64,000 nucleotides of DNA from Streptomyces pilosus (GTDB lineage Bacteria > Actinomycetota > Actinomycetes > Streptomycetales > Streptomycetaceae): the NCBI RefSeq assembly GCF_014649835.1, contig NZ_BMTU01000013.1, positions 62,001 through 126,000 on the forward strand. Direction: 5' to 3'. Under the pieces are notes generated by a model. That model ran no database searches and had not been told where the DNA came from. It saw only the letters and a list, made by a program, of their open reading frames with translations. Below are positions 26,040-34,525 of this stretch, one piece after another; the stretch's first letter is position 1, and every line of letters starts with the position of its first letter. The translations under genes and the position numbers were made by a program.

Positions 26040-27371
26040 TCATGTTTGCGCTGGTCCGCCCGGGGGCATCGGCGGGCGTCCCGTTCCGTCACCGTGCGGT
26101 GGTGTGAACTCCACCGGGAGTGTGCGCAGTCCCCGCATGATGAGCCCGCCGCGCCAGCGGAGTTCGGCCGGTTCCGCCGCGAGCCGCAGGTCCGGCAGCC
26201 GGGTGAGCAGGGTGGCGAGCGCGGTCTGGCCCTCCAGCCGGGCCAGCGGGGCGCCCAGGCAGTAGTGGATGCCGTGGCCGTATCCCAGGTGCTGGTTGTC
26301 ACGCCGGCCGAGGTCGAGGACGTCCGGGCCGTCGAACCGTTCGGGATCCCGGTCCGCGGCGGCCAGGACGACCAGCACCGGGTCCCCGGCGGCGATGCGC
26401 CGGCCGCCGATGGTGACCGGTTCGGTGGCGAACCGCCAGGTGGCGAGCTCCACGGGGCCGTCGTAGCGCAGGAGTTCCTCCACGCCCGTCTCCAGCAGCC
26501 CGTGGTCCCCGGCGGCGAGGGCCCGTTGCAGCCGCTCGCGCTGCGCGGGATGGGTGAGCAGGGCGTAGGTGCCGTTGCCGATCAGGTTGACGGTGGTCTC
26601 GAAGCCGGCGAACAGCAGGATGAACGCCATGGCGGCCGCCTCGTTCTCCGTGAGGTGCTCGCCGTGGTCGGAGGCGCGGATGAGGCCGGAGATGAGGTCC
26701 TCGCCCGGCGCGGGCTCGGCGGGCAGCGCCGCGCGTTTGCGGTGGATCAGCTCGGCGAGGTAGCCGCGCATCTTCTTCACCGACCGGGCGACACCGCCGC
26801 GCGGGCCGCCGCCGTGACGGATCATCATGCCCGCCCAGTCGCGGAAGTCGTCCTGGTCCTCGCGCGGGACGCCGAGCAGGTCGCAGATGGCGTAGATGGG
26901 CAACGGGAAGGCGAATTCGTGGATGAGGTCGGCGGAGCCGCTGCCGGCGAACGCGTCGATGAGTCCGTCGGTGAGCTCCTGCACCCGGGGCGCGAACTCG
27001 GCGACCCGGCGCGGGGTGAACGCCTTGCTGACCAGCCTCCGCAGCCGGGTGTGGTCCGGCGGGTCGATGTTCAGCAGGTGCGTCATCAGGTCCGCCTGCC
27101 GCTCACCGGGGATGCCCGTCCTGCCCCGGGCGTGCGCGGGCTCGTCGTGGTGCGCGGGGTTCTTGGACAGCCGGTTGTCGGCGAGGGTCTGCCGGGCGTC
27201 GGCGTACCGCGTGACCAGCCAGGCCTCCACGCCGCTGGGCAGCCGGGTCTTGCGCACGGGCGCGTGCTCGCGCAGCCAGGCGTAGGCGGGGTACGGATCG
27301 GCCGCGAACTCCCAGCTGAACAGTTCGGGGACGGGTCCCTGCGGGGCGGCGGGGCAGTGCTGGTCATGCAT
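26040..27371 (-). CDS. Cytochrome P450 (CYP107-like)
   Basis: A 443-residue haem monooxygenase. The I-helix is LLFAGFETT with the oxygen-activating Thr, the K-helix ExxR is EELLRYDGP, and the haem loop is YGHGIHYCLGAPLAR with thiolate C371. PDHTRLRRLVSKAFTPRR is the C-helix signature. Residue pattern and gene order beside mazG and the rpf genes match the conserved CYP107U-type P450 of Streptomyces, which has been linked to differentiation. That link is from synteny, not proof. No ferredoxin gene is adjacent. Confidence 0.9.
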   Translation of the reverse strand: MHDQHCPAAPQGPVPELFSWEFAADPYPAYAWLREHAPVRKTRLPSGVEAWLVTRYADARQTLADNRLSKNPAHHDEPAHARGRTGIPGERQADLMTHLLNIDPPDHTRLRRLVSKAFTPRRVAEFAPRVQELTDGLIDAFAGSGSADLIHEFAFPLPIYAICDLLGVPREDQDDFRDWAGMMIRHGGGPRGGVARSVKKMRGYLAELIHRKRAALPAEPAPGEDLISGLIRASDHGEHLTENEAAAMAFILLFAGFETTVNLIGNGTYALLTHPAQRERLQRALAAGDHGLLETGVEELLRYDGPVELATWRFATEPVTIGGRRIAAGDPVLVVLAAADRDPERFDGPDVLDLGRRDNQHLGYGHGIHYCLGAPLARLEGQTALATLLTRLPDLRLAAEPAELRWRGGLIMRGLRTLPVEFTPPHGDGTGRPPMPPGGPAQT

Positions 27372-27452
27372 GCGGCGACCCTAACCGGCGGGGCCGGGTG
27401 GCTGCGCCGGCCGGCTCGGAGGGCGCGCCGGGCGGGTGCGGGGGCGCGTGGG

Positions 27453-27480
27453 GGCTGGTCGCGCAGTTCCCCGCGCCCCT
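27453..27480. repeat. Dispersed intergenic repeat, reverse copy
   Basis: GGCTGGTCGCGCAGTTCCCC, followed by GCGCCCCT, is the reverse complement of the element at 1043-1138. It lies in the 172-base gap between mazG and the P450 gene. Confidence 0.55.
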
Positions 27481-27543
27481 GAAGGAGCGGGACGGGAAGG
27501 GGCGGCGGGGGCGGAAACACCCTCGGTCCACCCCCGCCGGTAC

Positions 27544-28536
27544 TCACGCCCCGGACTCGGCCTCCCGTATCGCGTCCCGGTACACGCGCGCCGCCGCGCG
27601 CAGCGCCGCCTCCGGGTCCACCCCTGCCGCCTCCGCCCGCGCCGCCAGCGCCAGCAGCTCGTAGCCGACGCCCTCCCCCGCCGGCAGCGGTACGTCCAGC
27701 CCCGCCACCCGCGCCCGCGACGCCAGCTTCGCCGCCAGCGCCAGCCCCGGCTGCCCCAGCGGCACCCCCTCGGTCACGGAGCTGCGCTGCTTCTCCTCCG
27801 CCTTGGTCCGCAGCCAGTGCGCCTTGACGTCCTCCGGGGTCAGGGCCGTCTCCTCACCGAACACGTGCGGATGCCGGTGGATCAGCTTCGCCACGATTCC
27901 GCCCGCCACGTCGTCGACGGAGAAGGGTTCCTCCGGGTGCTCCTGTGCGATCCGGGCGTGGAAGACGACCTGGAGCAGCACGTCCCCCAGTTCCTCCCGC
28001 AGCTCCGCCCGGTCCCCCTCCTCGATGGCCTCGACGAGCTCGTACGCCTCCTCGATGCCGTACTTCGCCAGCCCCTCGTGGGTCTGCTGCGACGACCAGG
28101 GGCACTCCACCCTGATCCGGTCCATCACCTGCACGAGGTCCAGCAGGCGGGCGCCCGGCAGGTCGTAGGAGGCGGGCAGCAGCTCCAGCTCGGGCATCCG
28201 CACCCGGCCGGAGCCGGCCAGCCGGGCCAGCCCGTCGGTCAGCGCGGGTTCGCCCTCCCCCGTCGCCACGACGACCACCGTCCGCCCGCCCGCACAGGCG
28301 TCGACGAGCTCCCCGGCGGTCGGCGAGGCCTCCTCGACCGGGACGCCCGCCTCCCGCAGATACGGCAGCTGCGGATGGGCGCCGTCCGCGCAGAGCACCC
28401 GGTCGGCCGCGTGCAGCAGCTGCCAGGCCGGCCAGGACAGCAGGCCGGGCGCGACACGGTGGCTGGTGGTGAGCAGGACGACGCGGCCGGGGTCGCCCCC
28501 GGGCGTCGGCGTCGGTGCGGGGCTGATTGCGTTCAC
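27544..28536 (-). CDS. mazG: MazG family nucleoside triphosphate pyrophosphohydrolase
   Basis: A 330-residue NTP pyrophosphatase that removes (aberrant) nucleoside triphosphates. The N-terminal half (20-125) is a tetrapyrrole-methylase-like extension (LLTTSHRVAPGLLSWPAW, VVVVATGEGEPAL). The MazG domain follows: RVECPWSSQQTHEGL, then the metal-binding EExxE-type EEAYELVEAIEEGD and EELGDVLLQVVFHARIAQE. A C-terminal helical half repeats the fold weakly. The GTG start at 28536 directly abuts GGAGG with no spacer, which is unusual; no in-frame start lies further upstream because of a TAG. Confidence 0.9.
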   Translation of the reverse strand: MNAISPAPTPTPGGDPGRVVLLTTSHRVAPGLLSWPAWQLLHAADRVLCADGAHPQLPYLREAGVPVEEASPTAGELVDACAGGRTVVVVATGEGEPALTDGLARLAGSGRVRMPELELLPASYDLPGARLLDLVQVMDRIRVECPWSSQQTHEGLAKYGIEEAYELVEAIEEGDRAELREELGDVLLQVVFHARIAQEHPEEPFSVDDVAGGIVAKLIHRHPHVFGEETALTPEDVKAHWLRTKAEEKQRSSVTEGVPLGQPGLALAAKLASRARVAGLDVPLPAGEGVGYELLALAARAEAAGVDPEAALRAAARVYRDAIREAESGA

Positions 28537-28585
28537 CCTCCGAAACTAGCCCACGGCCGCGCCCGCCTCCCCGGACGTCACGGCC

Positions 28586-29236
28586 TCACAGCGTCAGCGG
28601 GGCCGCGGCCGTCGCCGTCACGTCCCGCACCCACGGCGTCTTCGCGTCCACGCGGCTGCTCTTGCCGACGTCCCAGTCGCCGTAGCGCGGGTTGAGGTCG
28701 ACGTCGAGTTCCTTGCCGGCCTTCGACAGCGCCTGCCAGAACTCCGGCCGGCTGGTGTCGGTGCCGAGGCTCTGGGCGAGCTTCTGTGCCTGGAGCTGGA
28801 GCCGGAGGTTCTCCTCCAGGCGCTGCGGCGGGATGCCGTACTGCTGGAGCCAGGCGGCCTCCAGCCCCTCCGCTCCGCCGGCCTGCTCCTCCAGGCCGGA
28901 CCGCATCTGCTGGATCTCGCGGTCCGTGACCGTCACCCCGGCGTTCCGCGCGGCGTGCTCCAGCACCCGGTCCAGGACCATGCCGTGCAGGGTGTCGCGG
29001 GTCAGGCTCCCGGTCCGCGCGATGGCCTGCTGGTACTGCGCCTCGTCCGGTACGGCCGCCCGCTGGGCCGCGCGGACCTCGCCGACCCTGTTCTCCAGCT
29101 GCGACACGGTGATGCGTTCCCCGCCGACCACGGCGGCGGCGCCGGGATGCGCGTCGCTCCCGCAGGCGGTGAGCAGGGGTGCCGCCGCGGCGATCGCGGC
29201 GGTGAGGAGGAGCGCGGTGCGACGGCGGCGGTGCAA
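28586..29236 (-). CDS. SurA N-terminal-like lipoprotein, TTG start
   Basis: A 216-residue lipoprotein. The signal sequence RRRRTALLLTAAIAAAAPL ends in the lipobox LTAC. Residues 35-190 resemble the SurA/PpiC N-terminal chaperone domain (VVGGERITVSQLENRV, VTDREIQQMRSGLEEQ, PQRLEENLRLQLQAQKL) with no parvulin domain. It may act as an extracytoplasmic folding factor. The start is TTG at 29236, five bases after GGAGG; no ATG or GTG is suitably placed. A promoter-like pair lies at 29291-29319, and mazG follows 49 bases downstream. Confidence 0.85.
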   Translation of the reverse strand: MHRRRRTALLLTAAIAAAAPLLTACGSDAHPGAAAVVGGERITVSQLENRVGEVRAAQRAAVPDEAQYQQAIARTGSLTRDTLHGMVLDRVLEHAARNAGVTVTDREIQQMRSGLEEQAGGAEGLEAAWLQQYGIPPQRLEENLRLQLQAQKLAQSLGTDTSRPEFWQALSKAGKELDVDLNPRYGDWDVGKSSRVDAKTPWVRDVTATAAAPLTL

Positions 29237-29290
29237 GGAGACCTCCTGAGGAGAGCTTGTGCGGCGGTGCACAAAGTCTTGCGGTGATCG

Positions 29291-29319
29291 ATGGTAGGCA
29301 TCGGCCAAGCTCTGGCCAA
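29291..29319 (-). promoter_or_regulatory. Candidate promoter of the SurA-like gene
   Basis: TTGGCC (29319-29314) and TACCAT (29296-29291) on the minus strand are 17 bases apart; the predicted leader is about 48 bases. Confidence 0.45.
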
Positions 29320-29405
29320 CCCATTCGACCAACGATTCACCGCGACTTCCGGCACCGCCGCGCCCGCGCCGTCCGGCCGCACGGCCGCACGGCGGCCTCC
29401 GACCC

Positions 29406-30944
29406 CTATCCGCGCACCTGTCCCAGCCACTGCAGCGTCCGGCGGACCTCGGCGGCGAGCGGGTGCCCGGGCCCCTGGACGCGCTCCACGTCGTGGAGCA
29501 GGCGTACCAGCGTCTCGTGCGCGGCGGCCCGGTCGCCGAGGGCGAGCAGCAGGTGGCCGATGCGGCGGCGGACGTCGTGGGCGAGCTGCGGGTCACCGGC
29601 GGCGACGTACTGGTTCTCGTAGTACGGCAGCAGCGCCCGGTACTCGGCGAGCGCCGCCGCCGGTTCGCCGAGCTGCTCCAGGCACTGGGCGGCCTCGTAG
29701 CGGTGGCGCAGCGACTGCGGGTCGGCCCGGCCGGCCTCGGCGGCGCGTTCGTCGGCGAGGCGGCGCAGTTCGGGCAGGGCGCGCCGGTACTGGCCGTCGT
29801 CCAGGAGCGTGGCGGCGTACTGCTTGCGCAGGGTGCGCACGACCGGGGAGTGCTCGCCGTGCTGGCCGGCGGCGACGGGCAGGATCGAGCCGAGGATGTC
29901 GACGGCCTGGGTGATGCGGCCCTCGCCGAGCAGCCGCTTCACCTCGTCCACGGCGGCGGCGACGTCGGCCTTCTCCCCCGTGGGCGCGGGCGGCGTGGCG
30001 GGCGCCGGGGCGGGCGCGGGGGTGCGGGCGCGGTCCGGCCAGGGGGCGTGCGGGCGCAGGAAGGGACGGGTGGGGTCCAGGGGCGAGCCGGTGGGGGTGC
30101 CCCGCGCGGGGAGCAGCAGCGCCAGGTGCTCGTAGACCTCCTGCGCGGAGTCCGGCCGGTGCTGCGGGTCCTTGGCGAGGAGCCTCAGCACCAGCGCCTC
30201 CAGCCCCTCGGGCACCTCCGGGCGTATCCGGCGCACCGGCACCGGCGGCTCGTACAGGTGCCGGTGCAGCACCCCGAGGGCCGTCGATCCGGAGAACGGC
30301 ACGTCGCCGCTGAGCAGTTCGTGCATCAGCACGCCGAGCGCGTACAGGTCCGTGTACGGGCCGACCGCGCCGCCCATCGCCTGCTCGGGGGCCATGTAGG
30401 CGGGCGAGCCTATGGGCGTGCCGGTGTGCGTCAGGCGGGTGGTGTCGGCGTCCATGACGGAGGCGACGCCGAGGTCGAGCACGGTGACGGTGCCGTCCTG
30501 CTTCACCATCACGTTGCGCGGCTTGAGGTCGCGGTGGACGATCGGCACGGCGTGCACGGCGCTCAGGACGGCGCACAGCTGCGCGGCCACCGCGACCGCC
30601 CACTGCCACGGGTAGGGGTCGTGTTCGGCGAGGTGGTCGCCGAGGTCGGCGCCGTCGACGTACTGCATGACGAGGAACAGTTCCTCGCCCTCGCTGCCCG
30701 CGTCGTGCACGGTGACCAGGCCCGGGTGGTCGACCTGGGCGGTCACCCGGCACTCGCGCACGAAGCGCCGGCGCAGTTCGTCGGCCTCCTGGCCGGCGAC
30801 CTTGTCCGGGCGCAGCAGCTTGACCGCCACGCGCCGGTCCAGCCGCTTGTCGTAGGCCGTCCACACCTGTCCCATGCCGCCCTGTCCGATGAGCGTGGAC
30901 AGTTCGTAGCGGCCGGCGACGACACGTCCCGTCGTCACGCTCAC
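29406..30944 (-). CDS. Serine/threonine protein kinase with C-terminal TPR-like region
   Basis: A 512-residue Hanks-type kinase. Glycine loop IGQGGMGQVW (19-28), ATP lysine K42, catalytic loop HRDLKPRNVM, metal-binding DLG in place of DFG, and activation segment GTPIGSPAYMAPEQ are present; it should be active. After a Pro-rich linker (about 285-325) the last 180 residues are helical repeats (ALPELRRLADERAAEAG, ALAEYRALLPYYENQ) like TPRs. There is no membrane segment, unlike PknB. The GTG at 30944 overlaps the upstream gene's stop (GTGA); a second GTG at 30938 is possible. The adjacent membrane protein is a likely partner. Confidence 0.92.
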   Translation of the reverse strand: MSVTTGRVVAGRYELSTLIGQGGMGQVWTAYDKRLDRRVAVKLLRPDKVAGQEADELRRRFVRECRVTAQVDHPGLVTVHDAGSEGEELFLVMQYVDGADLGDHLAEHDPYPWQWAVAVAAQLCAVLSAVHAVPIVHRDLKPRNVMVKQDGTVTVLDLGVASVMDADTTRLTHTGTPIGSPAYMAPEQAMGGAVGPYTDLYALGVLMHELLSGDVPFSGSTALGVLHRHLYEPPVPVRRIRPEVPEGLEALVLRLLAKDPQHRPDSAQEVYEHLALLLPARGTPTGSPLDPTRPFLRPHAPWPDRARTPAPAPAPATPPAPTGEKADVAAAVDEVKRLLGEGRITQAVDILGSILPVAAGQHGEHSPVVRTLRKQYAATLLDDGQYRRALPELRRLADERAAEAGRADPQSLRHRYEAAQCLEQLGEPAAALAEYRALLPYYENQYVAAGDPQLAHDVRRRIGHLLLALGDRAAAHETLVRLLHDVERVQGPGHPLAAEVRRTLQWLGQVRG

Positions 30945-31564
30945 CTTCCGCCTTCGCCGGTGCCCTGCTGACCGTCCTGCCGGCGCAGGTAGTCACTGAG
31001 TTCGTCGAGCTCGGCGCGCACCTGGTCGATCCGGGCCGGCGCGGGGCGCTGCGGCGGCTGCGCCTGCGGCGGGGCGGGGGGCGGGGTGTGCGGGGGCTGC
31101 GGCTGCGGTACGGGGGTGGGCGCGTAGGACCCGGCCTGCTGCGGGAAGCCGTACGGGGTGTGCGGGGTGTGCGGGCCCGGGGCGTGGTGCAGCGTCGTGG
31201 TGGGCGGCGGCACCGGCATCCCGGCGGGGTGCGGGCCCCTGCGCTGGTAGTGCAGGCGGATGTCCACCACCAGGTAGTAGGCGGCGGCGGCCGCGCCGAG
31301 CAGCAGCATCGTGAACACGGCGATGTCGGTGCGGTAGTCCGTCTCCGGCAGCGAACCGGTCACCGCGACGCAGGCGATGACGAGCGGGATGCTCACCCAG
31401 GCCATCGCCCAGTCGATGGTGCGCGACCGCAGGAACGCCACGCGGAACAGCGGTACGCAGGACAGCATGCCGCAGCTCAGGATGCCGGCGGCGGCGTACA
31501 GCACGCGCTGCGTGGTGACCGATGCGCCGCTGGGTGGGGGCGGCGCCGCGCCGTGGCCGTACAT
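30941..31564 (-). CDS. Membrane protein coupled to the Ser/Thr kinase gene
   Basis: A 207-residue protein with three membrane segments (VLYAAAGILSCGMLSCVPLF, WAMAWVSIPLVIACVAVTG, IAVFTMLLLGAAAAAYYLVV). A Pro/Gln/His-rich cytoplasmic tail follows and a short helix (RIDQVRAELDELSDYLRRQ) ends it. The ATG at 31564 has CAGGAGC 6 bases upstream. Its stop overlaps the kinase start by four bases, so the two are co-translated. Role unknown; it may anchor or be phosphorylated by the kinase. Confidence 0.8.
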   Translation of the reverse strand: MYGHGAAPPPPSGASVTTQRVLYAAAGILSCGMLSCVPLFRVAFLRSRTIDWAMAWVSIPLVIACVAVTGSLPETDYRTDIAVFTMLLLGAAAAAYYLVVDIRLHYQRRGPHPAGMPVPPPTTTLHHAPGPHTPHTPYGFPQQAGSYAPTPVPQPQPPHTPPPAPPQAQPPQRPAPARIDQVRAELDELSDYLRRQDGQQGTGEGGR

Positions 31565-31711
31565 GACTGCTCCTGCACAGGTGTAGCCGATGGGAACTCG
31601 GAGTCCGAGCGTATAGGCCATCGGCGGCAACGGGCCCGGCTTGTACCGAACCGTTGTCGTCCCGGGGCCTGCCGGAGGCACCACGGGGTCCGGCGGAAGG
31701 CGGCCGGGGGG

Positions 31712-33796
31712 TCAGTCCGGGGTGATCGTGCCGTCGGTCAGCCCGTCGTACATCCCGCGCACGAGGTGTTCGCCGAGCCGGCCCGCCTGCCTGAGCGCCC
31801 GCTCGAACGCGTCGAGTTCGCGGAACCGGGCGCCGTAGCGCCGCTGTTCCTCCAGCGGCAGCCGGGGCAGTTGCAGGCGGCGCACGTCGAGCCGGGTGGC
31901 GGTGGACGCGTAGCTGCTGGCCTGGCGGTTGTTGGTGGTGCCGCGCAGGAAGCCGGCGAGGAACCAGGCGTCGAGCGCGGCGGGGTCGGGGCGCAGCAGC
32001 ACGAGGTTGCGGCCGAGGGCGGCTCCGGCGGTCGTCTCGTCGACGACGCGGGCGACGGCCCCGCCGCCGAGCACGGGGACGACGACGTCGCCCGGCGCGG
32101 TGAGCACCGCCTCCTCCTCGCTCTCCGGGAGTGTCCCGGAGGGGGCGGTCCCGGCGAGGACGTCGTGGTCGGTGAGGACCGGCACGCGCGCCCGTCCGCC
32201 GGTTCCGCCGGTGCGCAGCACCAGGGCGCCGCCGCGGGCCAGTTCGCCGACCGTGGTCAGCGGCAGGCGTCCGGACGCGGCGGGCGGCGCCGGGTCCACC
32301 GGCGGCGGGGTCAGCGCGGCGGTCAGCCGCAGCGTCTCGCCGAGCCGTTCGCGTACGTCGCTGAGCCGGCCGGCGCCGTCCGCGGCGGCCGGGGGCGGCA
32401 GGTGGCGGGCCGGGGCGAGGTCCACGTCGTCGTCGAGGAGTTCGATGACGGGCAGGGAGCGGGCCAGTCCCGGCCGTTCGTCGAGCCGGCCGGCACGGTC
32501 GAAGGCGCGCCAGGCGTCGAGGACCGTCTCGCGCACGCCCGGCCAGTCGGGACCGCCGCGCCCGTCGGTGGCGAACGGCGCGGCGTCGGCGAGGAGCACC
32601 TCCGGCTGCGCGGACGTCCGGTGGGGCCGGCGCAGCACCCACAGGTGCAGGGGGATGTTGTAGGGGGGTGCCGCGCCGACCGGCAGGGCGACGACGGCGC
32701 GCAGCGCGCCGCGGCGCAGCAGGTCGGCCCTGATGCGGCGTCCGGAGCGGCGGGAGGCGGCGGCGGGCGGCATCAGCAGCACGGCGGTGCCGCCGTCGCG
32801 GAGCCGGGCGAGGGCGTGCTGCACCCAGGCGAGCTCGGACTCGGTGCGGGCCGGGAAGCCGTACTCCCAGCGCGGGTCGTAGGCGAGTTCGTCGTGGCCC
32901 CAGTTGCGCTCGTTGAACGGCGGGTGGCACAGCACGGCGTCGGCCCGCAGGTCCGGGTGGGCGTCGGCGCGCAGGGCGTCACCGGCGGCGGTGTGCAGGT
33001 GGGCGCGGGTGTGCAGGGCGAGGCGGAGCGCGGTGAGGGCGGCGAGTTCGGGTGCGCTGTCCTGGGCGTACAGCCGCTGGCCGGGGCGGGGGGTGACGGC
33101 GCGGAGCAGGGCGCCGGTGCCGCAGGCGGGGTCGAGGACGGTGTCGGGGGTGCCGGCGAGGGCGGCCATGAGGTCGGCGAGGTCGGCGGGGGTGAGCGTG
33201 TACTGGCGCGGGTTGGCGTCGAGGTGCCGGCCGAGGAGGAATTCGAAGGTCTGCCGGGCGCCGAGTTCGGCGGCGAGTTCGGCCGCGCCCCGCAGGAGGG
33301 GGACGGAGGGAAGCAGGTGGGGGCCGGTCGGGGGGTCGAGGGCGAGCTCGCGGTGCGCGGCGGCCGGCGGGTGCACGGAGGAGCCGTCCGGGCCGGCGTG
33401 CCGGGGTGTGAGCACTTGTTCCAGTGCCGTGGGGAGCATCGCGGCGAGCCGCTCGTCGGAGCCGGAGCTGACGTCCAGCCAGACCGGGGGGCGCTCGTGG
33501 ATCAGCAGCAGGGCGCAGCCGGCGTGGGTGAGGGCGGTGACCGGTCCGGCGGGATGGCCGCAGAGGTGCTGCCAGACGCGTTCCCTGAGGGGGACTTCGG
33601 CGAGTTTGCGGTGCCGTCGCAGCCAGTCCTCGACGTCGGTGAGGGCGAAGGAGGGGCTGGTCTCGGTGCCGCCGACCGGCCGGGGGAAGTCGGCGTGCCG
33701 CCGCCGCCAGTTGCTGACGGCCGCGCGGCCCACGCCGGCCAGCCGTGCGATTCCGGCGGCGGTCACTTCTGTCGCGTTGTCCTGCATGCCCGGCAT
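31712..33796 (-). CDS. N6-adenine DNA methylase-like protein with HTH and specificity-like domain (orphan)
   Basis: A 694-residue protein combining several parts. Residues 10-60 are an HTH (AGIARLAGVGRAAVSNWRRR). Residues 60-180 are a variable domain. The HsdM-like N6-methylase core (about 190-400) has SAM motif DPACGTG at 222-228. Residues 480-690 resemble an HsdS half-subunit (GDVVVPVLGGGAVARVV, LPRLPLEEQRRYGARF). The catalytic [DN]PP[FY] motif is HPPF here (H291), so activity is doubtful. No restriction subunit is nearby. This looks like a regulatory or modification-only relative of type I systems, conserved in Streptomyces as far as I recall. ATG at 33796; a second ATG at 33787 is possible. 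Confidence 0.75.
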   Translation of the reverse strand: MPGMQDNATEVTAAGIARLAGVGRAAVSNWRRRHADFPRPVGGTETSPSFALTDVEDWLRRHRKLAEVPLRERVWQHLCGHPAGPVTALTHAGCALLLIHERPPVWLDVSSGSDERLAAMLPTALEQVLTPRHAGPDGSSVHPPAAAHRELALDPPTGPHLLPSVPLLRGAAELAAELGARQTFEFLLGRHLDANPRQYTLTPADLADLMAALAGTPDTVLDPACGTGALLRAVTPRPGQRLYAQDSAPELAALTALRLALHTRAHLHTAAGDALRADAHPDLRADAVLCHPPFNERNWGHDELAYDPRWEYGFPARTESELAWVQHALARLRDGGTAVLLMPPAAASRRSGRRIRADLLRRGALRAVVALPVGAAPPYNIPLHLWVLRRPHRTSAQPEVLLADAAPFATDGRGGPDWPGVRETVLDAWRAFDRAGRLDERPGLARSLPVIELLDDDVDLAPARHLPPPAAADGAGRLSDVRERLGETLRLTAALTPPPVDPAPPAASGRLPLTTVGELARGGALVLRTGGTGGRARVPVLTDHDVLAGTAPSGTLPESEEEAVLTAPGDVVVPVLGGGAVARVVDETTAGAALGRNLVLLRPDPAALDAWFLAGFLRGTTNNRQASSYASTATRLDVRRLQLPRLPLEEQRRYGARFRELDAFERALRQAGRLGEHLVRGMYDGLTDGTITPD

Positions 33797-33888
33797 CCGC
33801 CCCGTTTCCCCTCGTCGCGTGTGTGACGGCGAGCATACCGACGCACGTCGCGCACGACGGGTTCACGTGCGTGCACTGCCGTCTCCAT

Positions 33889-33912
33889 GTGAACCGTGTT
33901 GACTCGGTTCAC
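33889..33912. promoter_or_regulatory. GTGAACCG/CGGTTCAC operator-like inverted repeat
   Basis: GTGAACCG (33889-33896) and CGGTTCAC (33905-33912) are perfect 8-bp arms around 8 bases. A further GTTCAC half-site is at 33861-33866. The right arm overlaps the spacer and the loop contains the -35 of the promoter at 33899-33927. Confidence 0.6.
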
Positions 33913-33927
33913 ACTCTCTGCTGTCAT
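33899..33927 (+). promoter_or_regulatory. Candidate promoter for the secreted-protein gene
   Basis: TTGACT (33899-33904) and TGTCAT (33922-33927) are 17 bases apart, 62 bases before the start codon. The inverted repeat GTGAACCG/CGGTTCAC spans the -35, so a bound protein would block RNA polymerase. Confidence 0.55.
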
Positions 33928-33989
33928 TGACCCGGCGAACGAGCGACCGCCGCAAGGGTGACGGTCGCCGCTTCCGGGAGGGGACAGTC

Positions 33990-34502
33990 ATGGGTATGAA
34001 GAGCAAGATCGTGCTGGGCGCCGTCGTGGGGGTCGTCGTCCTCGGTGCCGTCTCGGCGAACGCGGGTGACACGGACGGCGGGTCCACGGACAAGGGGTCC
34101 GCCGCGTCGGCTCAGCAGCAGTCGGGCGGGGCCGGATCGGCCGGCGGGACCGGCGGGGACGGCACGAAGCAGGCCGGCGGAGAGGGCGCCGCGAAGGACG
34201 CGGGGAAGGACGCCGGGAAGGCCTCCCAGGCCGAGCAGTTCAAGGCGTTCGTGCAGAAGAACGGCACGCCCCAGGAGAAGGAAGCGGTCGCCCACGTCAC
34301 CAAGGTGCAGGGCGCCGACGAGCAGAACGACATCCTCGACGCCGCCGACGTCCACACCGACCTCACCGGCGGGATCACGGGCGAGGGCACGGGCCCCGCC
34401 AAGCTCATCGCCTCCGCGTTCGCCGACTGGAAGCAGAGCGAGAACGGCCTCGTCACCGTCTACGACGCCGAGGGCGAACTGCTCGGCAACGGCAATTTCT
34501 GA
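33990..34502 (+). CDS. Exported or membrane-anchored small protein
   Basis: A 170-residue protein. An N-terminal hydrophobic segment (KIVLGAVVGVVVLGAVSANA) looks like a signal peptide. A Gly/Ala/Lys/Asp-rich spacer (residues 25-85) leads to a globular C-terminal domain (AEQFKAFVQKNGTPQEKEAV to YDAEGELLGNGNF). Function unknown. The ATG at 33990 has GGGAGGGG 6 bases upstream. The lipoprotein gene follows after 23 bases, probably in one operon. Confidence 0.7.
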   Translation: MGMKSKIVLGAVVGVVVLGAVSANAGDTDGGSTDKGSAASAQQQSGGAGSAGGTGGDGTKQAGGEGAAKDAGKDAGKASQAEQFKAFVQKNGTPQEKEAVAHVTKVQGADEQNDILDAADVHTDLTGGITGEGTGPAKLIASAFADWKQSENGLVTVYDAEGELLGNGNF

Positions 34503-34525
34503 TCATCCGCGGAGGAGATCCCATC

